A DNA stretch of 64,000 nucleotides, taken from Balneolaceae bacterium. Lineage in GTDB: Bacteria > Bacteroidota > Rhodothermia > Balneolales > Balneolaceae. Numbering within the stretch: the first letter of the stretch is position 1; the number at the start of each line of letters is the position of its first letter. The translations under genes were made by a program, and so were the position numbers. Where the stretch lies: positions 100,148 through 164,147 of the forward strand of contig VEMX01000014.1 in the NCBI GenBank assembly GCA_009711805.1, given 5' to 3'. The notes beneath the pieces were generated by a model, which saw only the letters and a list, made by a program, of their open reading frames with translations, made no database searches and was not told where the DNA came from. Below, piece after piece: positions 1-7,618 of this stretch.

Positions 1-494
1 ATTTTTTTGTACTCTGTTTTATAGGCGTCTTTCACGGGATCAATTTCTCCAAAAGCGTCAACCACAGCCTGGTGATTTTCTTCCTTCAACAGCAACTGGT
101 GATCGTGTTGGCCATGAAGGTCTACCAAAAGATCGCCTGCTGCTTTAAGCACTCCAATATTAACCGGAGTATCATTAATAAATGCCCGGCTGCCGGTACT
201 CCTGATTTCACGGCGGAGGATCAAAAAATCATTAAACTCAACTTCATTGGCTTCCAGCAGGTCCTTCAACTCCGTATTGTTGTTAACCTGCATGGTAGCT
301 TCAGTAATCGCCTTTTTGGTGCCTTGCCGTATCATATCGGTATCAGCCCGTTCCCCCAAAATCATATTCAGTGCCCCTATAATGATCGATTTACCAGCCC
401 CTGTTTGTCCGGTTAAAATGTTTAGTCCTGTTCCGAATTCCACTTCAAGCTCGTCTATCAGGGCAAAATCTTTTATGTAAAGGGATTTGATCAT
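1..494 (-). CDS. recN: DNA repair ATPase RecN, N-terminal part (runs off the window edge)
   Basis: Reading the minus strand from an ATG at 494 gives an open frame to base 1 with no stop. It starts MIKSLYIKDFALIDELEVEF and carries a Walker A motif GQTGAGKS at about residues 31-38, followed by IIIGALNMILGERAD. This is the N-terminal head of RecN, an SMC-like ATPase acting in recombinational repair of double-strand breaks. The segment continues with DLHGQHDHQLLL, a RecN signature. About 164 residues of an expected 550 or so are present; the coiled coil, Walker B and C-terminus lie outside the window. The identification is firm; function beyond the family is inferred. Confidence 0.93.
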   Translation of the reverse strand, partial: MIKSLYIKDFALIDELEVEFGTGLNILTGQTGAGKSIIIGALNMILGERADTDMIRQGTKKAITEATMQVNNNTELKDLLEANEVEFNDFLILRREIRSTGSRAFINDTPVNIGVLKAAGDLLVDLHGQHDHQLLLKEENHQAVVDAFGEIDPVKDAYKTEYKK

Positions 495-560
495 GGGATG
501 ATTTTTTAAAATTCAAGAACCCTAAAGGTTTACATTTTAAATGTTAAATGCTACTCAGTG

Positions 561-911
561 TTATATGTTTTTTTGAGCGGTTTTAACAATAGCTGTCAAG
601 ATCTTAATGAGTTCAGTGACATCATTTAAATAGTTCGAATAATTCAATTCAACAATTTGACTTCTATTTAAAAGCCTTAGCTAATAGCGTGTTTCCCGAG
701 CTTCTTTTGAAGAGATCGTCATTTTATAGGCAAAATCTTTTTTTGTAGAAGCGGCAGTAGCTTCCTCCACATTTGCCCCAATACTTGTTGCTGAACGAAG
801 CAATTGTTTTGATAGCACATACTCTTTGTTGTTAATAAGAACTTTGTAAAGCTCGATTATTGAAAGTGCAAAATCAAAACTTTTTTCAAGAATCACATTA
901 TGGTTACTCAT
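561..911 (-). pseudogene. Four-helix bundle (S23/IVP) protein with in-frame amber codon
   Basis: The frame starts with ATG at 911 (MSNHNVILEKSFDFALSI) and matches the four-helix-bundle family known from 23S rRNA intervening sequences, with LRSATSIGANVEEA and KEARETRY. Translation stops at TAG (681-683), giving only 76 residues. Reading through that codon the same frame continues with LRLLNRSQIVELNYSNYLND and ends at TAA (561-563), for 116 codons in all, the family's usual length. Family members have W in the conserved TRYWLRLL at this place, so the event looks like a single TGG to TAG change. The gene starts back to back with the rluD leader. It is either a young pseudogene or a two-helix truncated product. 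Confidence 0.8.
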
Positions 912-1015
912 GGTAGCCTTCCATTTAAAACTAAAACATTTAACATTAGTTAGAGCTGACTCAGAACAACTTCTTACAAAAAAATTATTGGGTAAAAAAG
1001 AAGAACGAATCTACG

Positions 1016-1023
1016 TACCTTTA
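1016..1023 (+). promoter_or_regulatory. Candidate -7 box (TACCTTTA) just upstream of rluD
   Basis: TACCTTTA lies six bases before the rluD ATG at 1030 and resembles the Bacteroidetes -7 element TAnnTTTG. A start point about seven bases downstream would make a nearly leaderless message. No clear -33 TTTG was found at the usual spacing, so this is tentative. Confidence 0.3.
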
Positions 1024-1029
1024 CCTATC

Positions 1030-2046
1030 ATGGAAAAGAAAGCCAGCAACGACAGACAACGAACTATTTACGAACACACAGTTCCCGACGGGCATAACAG
1101 TGAAGTTCGACTCGATAAGTATATTACTTCTTTTGTAGAAAATGCCACCCGAAACAAAGTACAGCAGGCTATTAAGGACGGTCACGTTACGGTAAATGGC
1201 AAAAAGGAGAGTAAATCGTACCGAATGCAGCCCGGAGATGAGATTTATATTGATATTCCCCACCCCCCGCCCCCCGAAGCCAAGCCCGAGAAGTTAGATT
1301 TGAACATTATTTATGAAGACGATGATATCATTTTGGTAAATAAAGAAGCCGGCATGGTAGTGCATCCGGCATATGGAAATTGGACCGGTACTCTGGTGAA
1401 TGGGCTAATGTATCATGTAGACGAACTGGCAGGCGATGAAGAGCAGGAGAACCTGCGGCCCGGTATAGTTCACCGTCTGGATAAAGATACCAGCGGTTTA
1501 TTGGTGGTAGCCAAGAATGAAGAAACTCTCTCTGACTTGAGTAAATTATTTCAGGAAAAAGATATTGAGCGCACCTACTGGGCTATTGTATGGGGAACTC
1601 CAAAAAAAGAAGGAACGATTGAGGGAGATATTGGCCGGTCTAAAAAAGACCGTAAGCTGATGACGGTACTGCAAGGTGGAAGAGGTAAACATGCAGTTAC
1701 CCACTATAAAGTACTGGAATATTTTGATTATCTAAGCCTGGTAGAAGTGAAGCTGGAAACCGGACGCACCCATCAGATTCGTGTGCATTTTGCACATATT
1801 GGCCATCATGTATTTGGAGACCCTACCTATGGGGGAACTTCGGTGAGATATGGCCCTAATACCGGATCTCGTAAATCTATGTTTCACAATTTGATTACGG
1901 GTTTAGGCAGACAGGCACTGCATGCCAAAACGTTGGGTTTCGAACATCCTGCCACCGGAGAGCAAGTACAATTCGATTCCGAACTTCCCGATGACTTCCA
2001 GCATGTACTTACTATGCTCCGGGAGAATTGTAACCAAGAATATTAG
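1030..2046 (+). CDS. rluD: RluD-family 23S rRNA pseudouridine synthase
   Basis: The enzyme isomerises uridines to pseudouridine in large-subunit rRNA. An N-terminal S4 RNA-binding domain (VRLDKYITSF onward, about residues 26-80) is followed by the synthase domain with HRLDKDTSG at about 148-156, whose Asp is the catalytic residue. GRTHQIRVHFAHIGHHVFGD further on is also typical. The open frame reaches back to 910, but the ATG at 1030 (MEKKASNDRQ) gives 338 residues, a normal family length, and follows a TACCTTTA element; the extra 40 residues upstream look non-coding and overlap the divergent gene's promoter. gldC follows 37 bp downstream. Confidence 0.93.
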   Translation: MEKKASNDRQRTIYEHTVPDGHNSEVRLDKYITSFVENATRNKVQQAIKDGHVTVNGKKESKSYRMQPGDEIYIDIPHPPPPEAKPEKLDLNIIYEDDDIILVNKEAGMVVHPAYGNWTGTLVNGLMYHVDELAGDEEQENLRPGIVHRLDKDTSGLLVVAKNEETLSDLSKLFQEKDIERTYWAIVWGTPKKEGTIEGDIGRSKKDRKLMTVLQGGRGKHAVTHYKVLEYFDYLSLVEVKLETGRTHQIRVHFAHIGHHVFGDPTYGGTSVRYGPNTGSRKSMFHNLITGLGRQALHAKTLGFEHPATGEQVQFDSELPDDFQHVLTMLRENCNQEY

Positions 2047-2083
2047 TCAATTGTCAAAAATCAATTTCAATTAGTTGTTAAGA

Positions 2084-2419
2084 ATGCCTATACAAAAAAA
2101 AGACATCAATATTACTGTAGAACTGGACGAAGCGAATATACCTTCTGATATTATTTGGCAAGCTGCCGATATGGAGGGCCGGGATGAGGCTCATTGCCGG
2201 GCCATGCTTCTTTCTTTTTGGGATGCCAAAAACAAAGATACCCTAAAACTGGACCTGTGGACCCGGGAAATGACGGTGGACGAAATGAAAATCTTTTTCC
2301 ACCAAACATTGGTTACTATGGCCGACACCCTGGAGCGAGCCACCAATGATGAACGGATCTCCAACGACATGAGAGATTTTTGCGCCTACTTTGCAGAGAA
2401 GATGGAGATAAGTGGGTAG
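2084..2419 (+). CDS. gldC: Gliding motility-associated protein GldC
   Basis: A 111-residue protein with the GldC pattern: an N-terminal strand (INITVELDEANIPSDIIWQA), then LLSFWDAKNKDTLKLDLWTR, VDEMKIFFHQTLVTMADTLE and a C-terminal FCAYFAEKMEI. GldC was found in the gliding machinery of Flavobacterium, where it modulates motility; it is small, has no signal peptide and is also present in many non-gliding relatives. The ATG at 2084 is preferred over the in-frame TTG at 2075. It probably shares a transcript with rluD. Confidence 0.9.
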   Translation: MPIQKKDINITVELDEANIPSDIIWQAADMEGRDEAHCRAMLLSFWDAKNKDTLKLDLWTREMTVDEMKIFFHQTLVTMADTLERATNDERISNDMRDFCAYFAEKMEISG

Positions 2420-2560
2420 AGGTGATGGAGTGATGAAGTGAAAAATTTTCGATGCATTAATTCACGCATTCAGCTTTTTTACCGAATGAGATCCTCCCCC
2501 GGGACGTCATAGGCATTCCGTCGGGAAAATCGTATTCTGTAACAACGCTTCTACTCCTCC

Positions 2561-2750
2561 AACGCCGTCTGATGGATTTCACGAGCATACTTCCGGAGGT
2601 ACAACTAATCGGTCAGACGGACTGTAGCCGTCAGACCGTAATAAACCGAAAAGGGCTCCGTCAAAAATATCTATACATCGCTGTGTCCAAAGCGCTAATA
2701 CTTACCGAAGATGCACGGCAAGATTTAGAAGACGCATCTGTTAATATCTC
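2561..2750 (+). repeat. 190-bp intergenic repeat, copy 1
   Basis: This copy aligns base for base with 3129-3318 at an offset of 568 bp, with about a dozen substitutions and no indels seen. It contains an imperfect inverted repeat: CGGTCAGACGG and CCGTCAGACCG around ACTGTAG, able to form a hairpin with one mismatch. Confidence 0.85.
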
Positions 2751-2821
2751 CCACCTCAACTAACTTCTCAAGCATAGGATGACTCGTTGATTTAAGAACA
2801 GGGAAGAAAAAATAATAAGAA

Positions 2822-2998
2822 CCCCATCTCCCGTGGGGATGTCTACGGCACGCGAGGGCTGCGTGAGCCCGGCGAAGCAGCCCGTGACAGTCTCCCTATC
2901 CATGGCAATGGATGTGAACAGCGTTGATATGTTATCCCAACCATATTTTAGGAGATTGCCGCGTCGGTGGGGTACCGGGTGTTATTAAAGCCTGAGGC
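2822..2998 (-). repeat. Dispersed ~175-bp element, reverse-orientation copy
   Basis: The reverse complement of this stretch matches 45985-46128 and 46155-46318, sharing CGGTACCCCACCGACG, the run GGCNATCTCCTNAAATNTGG, TTGCCATGGA-like and GGGAGACTG blocks, and GTGCCGTAGACATCCC. This is a diverged dispersed repeat, not a gene. Confidence 0.75.
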
Positions 2999-3128
2999 TC
3001 CTCAAAAGGGACTTTTATATTGAGAGAACCACCTGTATATCAACAAGTCCTTCCCCTTGTTGTGCCGCGATGGAGTTGGGAAAGCATAAATTTTCATTCC
3101 CAATTATACTCCTCTATCTGCCGGCTCT

Positions 3129-3318
3129 AACGCAGTCTGATGGATTTCACGGGTTCACTTCCGGAGGTACAACTAATCGGTCAGACGGACTGTAGCCGTC
3201 AGACCGTAATAAACCGAAAAGGGCTCCGTCAAAAATATCTATACATCGCTGTGTCCAAAGCGTTAATACTTACCGAAGATGTACAGCAAGATTTAGAAGA
3301 CACATCTGTCAATACCTC
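3129..3318 (+). repeat. 190-bp intergenic repeat, copy 2
   Basis: Second copy of the element at 2561-2750. Its right end coincides with the stop codon (3317-3319, minus strand) of the metallo-beta-lactamase gene, so the repeat boundary abuts the coding end exactly. Confidence 0.85.
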
Positions 3319-4057
3319 ACTCATCCAAAGAACTAAAAAGCTGAATTGTAAAATCAAGTAACTCAGTTCCGCCCGGAGCGCCATGGCCGGGGATTACTAT
3401 TTGGGCAGTGGGAAAGTAATGTTTGATGGCGGTTACCGTTTGGGGCCATTGTTCAACATCGGCATCAGCCAGGTTGCCTTTTCTGGCTCCCAATGATTTC
3501 ACCATACAGCCGCCAAACATGGTATGCTTTTCGGGGATCCAAAGCGTGGAGTTATCGTGGGAATGTCCCTTGCCAAAATAATATGCCGTTACTTTTTTAG
3601 ATCCTACGTTGATGTCAAGAGAATCAGAGAAAGTGTGCTGGGGTACAGGCTTGCCTTCCCGTTTTGCCAGCCGGGCGGTTTCTTTATAGCTGTAGGAAGG
3701 GATGCCTTGCTGATGAAAAACCTCAAGTCCTCCCAGGCAGTCGGCATGAAAATGATTGATAATTAAAGCTGTGACCGTAATTCCTTGTTCATTTATCCAG
3801 GAGAGCAGTTGTTCTGCAAGGGCATTGCTGGGTGGGGTATCCCCGATAATGGCTTCATCACCAGAGATATAAATAACCCCGTTGGATGCAAACCGCCCAA
3901 ATTCTTCCGAATTGATATAAGTCTTATGGATGAAGTTCTCATCATCCAGCTTTATGATCTGAAGATCATCAGATAACTTCAGGGTATCGGCGAAAGATAT
4001 CTGGGCAAATCCTTCAATGCCAATGGCGGCAAGAAGAACAAAAAGTATGTATTTCAT
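3317..4057 (-). CDS. Subclass B1 metallo-beta-lactamase
   Basis: A 246-residue secreted MBL-fold hydrolase with a Sec signal peptide (MKYILFVLLAAIGIEGFAQ). All six B1 zinc ligands are visible: H102, H104 and D106 in NHFHADCLGG, H165 in GKGHSHDN, C184 in FGGCMVKSLG and H225 in IPGHGAPGG. Lys187, three residues after the Cys, matches the substrate-binding Lys224 of B1 enzymes, and N195 fits Asn233. Length is normal for B1. The frame extends upstream to 4153, but the ATG at 4057 gives the signal peptide. It starts 19 bp after the Memo-family gene on the same strand, so co-transcription is likely. Hydrolysis of beta-lactams, possibly carbapenems, is inferred from the active site only. Confidence 0.9.
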   Translation of the reverse strand: MKYILFVLLAAIGIEGFAQISFADTLKLSDDLQIIKLDDENFIHKTYINSEEFGRFASNGVIYISGDEAIIGDTPPSNALAEQLLSWINEQGITVTALIINHFHADCLGGLEVFHQQGIPSYSYKETARLAKREGKPVPQHTFSDSLDINVGSKKVTAYYFGKGHSHDNSTLWIPEKHTMFGGCMVKSLGARKGNLADADVEQWPQTVTAIKHYFPTAQIVIPGHGAPGGTELLDFTIQLFSSLDE

Positions 4058-4076
4058 GTAGATGTTTTGGTTTAAA

Positions 4077-5369
4077 TCAGTATAAAATAGAGCCAAAGCT
4101 GACGGCACTGTGCCGTTCCTGTTCATCCCAAATATCGTAGGTAAGTACTTCACCCTGGCTGCCGGGGAATATATTCAGGAAGGAATACAAAGGCGGGTAG
4201 CCGCAGATACGATAAGGGTCATATTTTTCGCTCATCAATTCCAGCATTTGTTTAGCGTTTCCCTTAGCCCCGAAATCCAGGAATGATTCATCAAATGACC
4301 GGATCTCATCAAGCATCTCTTTTGCCGGCTGTGAATCCCCAAACTTCTGTCCGATGTGTGCTAAGTCTCCACTAATTAGAAAAAAGGTATCTTTATCATC
4401 GGCAAATAGCTCTTGAATGAGCGTACTGAATTGCTGAACCTGTTCACCCTGAAATCCATCCACTTTATAGAAAATCTCATCCAGTCCACCCACCAGGATG
4501 GGGATGATGCTGAAATCGTGATCCCACAAATGATTTAAAAAGAGCAAATGCAGTTCTATACTGTGTTCAATGCGGTGCGCCCGGTCTTGAAATGTGATAC
4601 CCAGGTCTTCGGGCTGCATAGCATTTGAAGAGCCCTGTTGACCATTTGTTGTTGAAATAGTATCAGTACTCAGACGATTCTTTATTTGGTCTATGCCTTC
4701 CGTATCGGATTTAACAGTGCCATTGGTGAGATGATAGTCTTTCTCTGAAATAACGAATGGCCGGTTTTCATAAATATCAGGGTATAAGCCGGAATAGTGT
4801 GAGGTTCCCAGCAGTATCACTCGTTTGGGTTTCAGTTCACTAATTGCAGAAAAAGCTTTTACATAGCTATTCAGTCCCACCCGAAAATCAATGTGAGGAG
4901 CATACAACGCTTTTGCCTGGCCAACGGCCTTTGAAGTCTCCAGTTTTTCAAAAGCTTCGTTCAGAAAGTCGGTGAGTTCCTGGGCATCCTCAGGATAAGA
5001 GATACCTGCAGAATTTGTAGGATGGACAGAGGCTTCTTCATATTCTTCTTCTACTTGTTCCGAATGAGTCCTGAAATAAGGAGATTCGAGCAGGGCATTT
5101 TCATCCAGGAAACGCACATAGTCAAGTACCTGATCTTTAGTAATTTCTTCGGCACTAAAACGCATGATATCTTCCACACTGTTTCTGCCATCAAAAAGTG
5201 AAAAAATAGATTGAGCAGAGGATGGTACGGCAAAATCGGGAGTGGCATAGCCTTTTTGGTCATAGAAGTACATGAAGTCTTTCCCGTTTTGCTCTACAGG
5301 AAACATTTGTACATCCCGCCGAAACGGAGGGATAGGCTTGGTATAGGAATCAAATAACTTGTCAGACAT
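4077..5369 (-). CDS. Memo-family protein (AmmeMemoRadiSam system protein B) with N-terminal PqqD-like extension
   Basis: The C-terminal two thirds (from about residue 155) is a Memo domain: APHIDFRVG, LLGTSHYSG, AHRIEHSIELHLLFL, ISGDLAHIG and CGYPPLYSFL carry the conserved His, Glu and Cys residues of the family, whose fold is related to class III extradiol dioxygenases. The first 150 residues are extra; about residues 40-95 (SAQSIFSLFDGRNSVEDIM, DQVLDYVRFLDENALL) resemble the PqqD-like winged helix. An Asp/Ser/Thr/Gln-rich insertion lies near residues 225-245. ATG at 5369 is preferred to the TTG at 5378. It lies between nth and the beta-lactamase gene. The biochemical role of bacterial Memo proteins is not established. 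Confidence 0.8.
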   Translation of the reverse strand: MSDKLFDSYTKPIPPFRRDVQMFPVEQNGKDFMYFYDQKGYATPDFAVPSSAQSIFSLFDGRNSVEDIMRFSAEEITKDQVLDYVRFLDENALLESPYFRTHSEQVEEEYEEASVHPTNSAGISYPEDAQELTDFLNEAFEKLETSKAVGQAKALYAPHIDFRVGLNSYVKAFSAISELKPKRVILLGTSHYSGLYPDIYENRPFVISEKDYHLTNGTVKSDTEGIDQIKNRLSTDTISTTNGQQGSSNAMQPEDLGITFQDRAHRIEHSIELHLLFLNHLWDHDFSIIPILVGGLDEIFYKVDGFQGEQVQQFSTLIQELFADDKDTFFLISGDLAHIGQKFGDSQPAKEMLDEIRSFDESFLDFGAKGNAKQMLELMSEKYDPYRICGYPPLYSFLNIFPGSQGEVLTYDIWDEQERHSAVSFGSILY

Positions 5370-5411
5370 TTGTATCAATAATCATTATTAAATTTCACTC
5401 AAACTCAAAAT

Positions 5412-6113
5412 TTACTCACTTTCTTCCCGCATGGTTTGGCACTCACAGTTTTTGCCATAGTTGATGCAAAGCGGATGATCCGGTGCTTCAGAAATACGAG
5501 CCTTGCAGGCGTTACGTCCATGATGAATCAAAAGATGCGAGAGGTCAGTCCAGTTGTCACGGGGAAACAAAGCCATCAAATCCTTTTCGATTTTATTGGT
5601 ATTCTTCTTCTCTTTCGTAAGGCCAAAGCGGTTTGATATTCGCTTTACATGGGTATCTACAACTACTCCGGCATTAATATTAAAAGCATTTCCAAGCACT
5701 ACATTGGCTGTTTTTCGGGCTGCTCCCCTCAGTGAAAGCAGATCCTTCATATTCCGAGGGACTTCCCCGTCAAACTCTTCTGTAATTCGTTTGGAAGATT
5801 CTTTCAGAGCTTTTGCTTTATTGCGGTAAAAACCAGTAGAACGAACCAGTTCTTCCAGCTCCTCCAGCGGTGCATCGGCCATAAGTTCGGGTGTGGGGTA
5901 GGTTTCAAATAATGCAGGAGTTACTTTGTTAACTCTCACATCGGTACACTGGGCGCTGAGTATAGTAGCAATGAGCAGCTCAAAAGGATTTCGGTGATTT
6001 AACTCACAATGCGGATTGGGATAGTGCTGATAAAGTTCCTTGAGAATAACTTCTGCTCGTTCTTTCTGTGTTTTTGTTTTTCGGGGAAGTTTGGGAAGTT
6101 TTGGTTGAGACAT
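5412..6113 (-). CDS. nth: Endonuclease III-type DNA glycosylase/AP lyase, divergent
   Basis: A 233-residue HhH-GPD protein of base-excision repair that removes oxidised pyrimidines. It has LLIATILSAQCTDVRVNKV, the catalytic Lys in ARKTANVVLG and the catalytic Asp in VVDTHVKRISNRFGL. Two features depart from the canon. The helix-hairpin-helix reads LRGAARKT in place of LPGVGRKT. The C-terminal iron-sulphur loop, normally C-x6-C-x2-C-x5-C, reads C-x12-C-x6-C-x1-C (CKARISEAPDHPLC then INYGKNCEC). Four cysteines remain, so a cluster is still possible. It is the first gene of a likely nth - Memo - beta-lactamase operon, 42 bp before the Memo gene. Confidence 0.88.
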   Translation of the reverse strand: MSQPKLPKLPRKTKTQKERAEVILKELYQHYPNPHCELNHRNPFELLIATILSAQCTDVRVNKVTPALFETYPTPELMADAPLEELEELVRSTGFYRNKAKALKESSKRITEEFDGEVPRNMKDLLSLRGAARKTANVVLGNAFNINAGVVVDTHVKRISNRFGLTKEKKNTNKIEKDLMALFPRDNWTDLSHLLIHHGRNACKARISEAPDHPLCINYGKNCECQTMREESE

Positions 6114-6239
6114 AAAAGATTTTATTCAATTATTAACGGTTCCATACTAAACAATATCTCCGCTGTATTGCAAGCCCGCATTTAATTATTATCGGCAGTT
6201 CAGGTTTTAACCATAACCTTGATTTACTAACTTTTCCAC

Positions 6240-7499
6240 ATGAATCAAATTAAAAAGGCTGCCATTCCTGAAAGCCGCAAAATATACCCCTGGATTGTAT
6301 TAGGGCTGTTGGTATTGATGTATATATCCAGCTTTGTAGATCGCCAGATTATAGCCGTACTGTCTACCGCTATTCGGGATGAACTCGGTTTCTCCAATAC
6401 ACAGATTGGTATACTTTATGGACCGGCTTTTTCACTTATTTATGCAATTTGTGGCATTTTTATGGGCTGGTTTGCCGATCAGTATTCCAGAAAGCGTATT
6501 ATACTGGTTGGCCTCACCATCTGGAGTCTGATGACGGTGGCCAGTGGTTTTGCAACTTCCTTTATTTTCCTGGCCACAGCCCGCTTTTTTGTTGGGATGA
6601 GCCAATCGGCCTTGAGCCCAGCGGTTTATTCATTGTTGGCCGATTATTTTAAGCCTGAACAGCGGGCAAGAGTATTTTCGGTGTATGCCTCAGGGATATT
6701 TATCGGGGTGGGGTGTTCCTTTTTGATTGGCGGTTCGGTAGCCGAGGCTTTTGATTGGCAGGTGGCTATGAAAACTGTAGGATGGCCCGGCATTTTACTG
6801 GCTGTTGTTGGATATATGATCATCCGGGAACCGGCACGGCAAGGGGACAAAAGTAGTCACAAAGTTTCAGATTTTTTTGGTGTATTGAAATACATCCTGA
6901 AGAAAAATACGGTGCGCTATCATTTAGCCGGCTTTTCTTTGCTGGCACTCAGCGGTTATACCATTCTGGCATTTATAAGCACCGTGTTGAATGATACATT
7001 TGAACGCCCGTCGCTTATTGCACAATATGGCTGGTTTATGTTCGCTACCGGGATCAGTGTAAATATCTCGGGTTGGCTGGCTGATAGACTGGCAATACAG
7101 TGGGGCGCCAACAAACGCTTTGTAATGGGCATTGTAGCAGCCCTGGGCGGTTTACCTTTCTATTACTTTGGGTTGATGGCTGAGACTGCTTTTACTGCAT
7201 TTATGTTCATTGGCCTGGCGAATGTGATCTCTTCTTCTTACAACGGAGTGGCGGCCGCTCTTATCCAATATTTTGTGAAGCCGGATATGCGAGGTATGGC
7301 CGGAGCTTTATATTTATTTGTGGTGAGTATTATCGGTTTTGGAATAGGCCCTCCACTTACCGGGTGGCTGATCGATCATATATTTACCGGATTATATGGT
7401 CCCTCCAAAGCATTGTTATTGGTATTTACAGCATGTGGGGTACTGGCCACCATTTGTTTTCTACAAGCTATGAAGCATTATAATGTAGATGTGGAGTGA
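6240..7499 (+). CDS. MFS transporter, spinster-like
   Basis: A 419-residue integral membrane protein with about 12 hydrophobic segments and major-facilitator signatures: an early SSFVDRQIIAVLSTAI (the D-R motif typical of spinster-type carriers), GWFADQYSRKRIILVGL between helices 2 and 3 (motif A), and GIGPPLTGWLIDHIF near the C-terminus. It sits in the inner membrane; the substrate cannot be told from the sequence. It is divergent from nth, 126 bp away, and appears monocistronic; the next gene is on the other strand. Confidence 0.85.
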   Translation: MNQIKKAAIPESRKIYPWIVLGLLVLMYISSFVDRQIIAVLSTAIRDELGFSNTQIGILYGPAFSLIYAICGIFMGWFADQYSRKRIILVGLTIWSLMTVASGFATSFIFLATARFFVGMSQSALSPAVYSLLADYFKPEQRARVFSVYASGIFIGVGCSFLIGGSVAEAFDWQVAMKTVGWPGILLAVVGYMIIREPARQGDKSSHKVSDFFGVLKYILKKNTVRYHLAGFSLLALSGYTILAFISTVLNDTFERPSLIAQYGWFMFATGISVNISGWLADRLAIQWGANKRFVMGIVAALGGLPFYYFGLMAETAFTAFMFIGLANVISSSYNGVAAALIQYFVKPDMRGMAGALYLFVVSIIGFGIGPPLTGWLIDHIFTGLYGPSKALLLVFTACGVLATICFLQAMKHYNVDVE

Positions 7500-7525
7500 G
7501 GATGGTTTGTCAATTAAGAATGGGT

Positions 7526-7588
7526 CAATTGGGAATTAAGAATGAATCAATTAGGAATTAAGAATGAATCAATTAGGAATTAAGAATT
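7526..7588 (+). repeat. Three tandem 22-bp units
   Basis: CAATT-G/A-GGAATTAAGAATGAAT is repeated nearly three times at 22-bp spacing between the MFS gene and the aminopeptidase gene. Similar single units occur in reverse orientation at about 21428-21462 and, partially, at 36437-36465, always between genes. Confidence 0.8.
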
Positions 7589-7618
7589 AATAGCTCCACT
7601 TTTTATCTTTTCACTCAA

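Larger units (their letters stand above)
2420..3316. other. Gene-free repeat block between gldC and the beta-lactamase gene
   Basis: About 900 bp with no credible gene. It holds two copies of a 190-bp repeat (2561-2750 and 3129-3318) and one reverse copy of a 170-180-bp element (2822-2998) that recurs at 46 kb. The 63- and 73-codon open frames inside the 190-bp repeats differ mostly by amino-acid-changing substitutions, so they are not treated as genes. Confidence 0.7.

Noticed and set aside
910..1029. Upstream 40-codon extension of rluD
   Set aside because: It overlaps the divergent promoter region, does not resemble the family, and the ATG at 1030 gives the normal length.
2572..2763. 63-codon frame, with a 73-codon counterpart at 3140-3361, as small genes
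   Set aside because: Both are translations of the 190-bp repeat. Differences between the copies are mostly amino-acid changing and the ends differ with flanking sequence.
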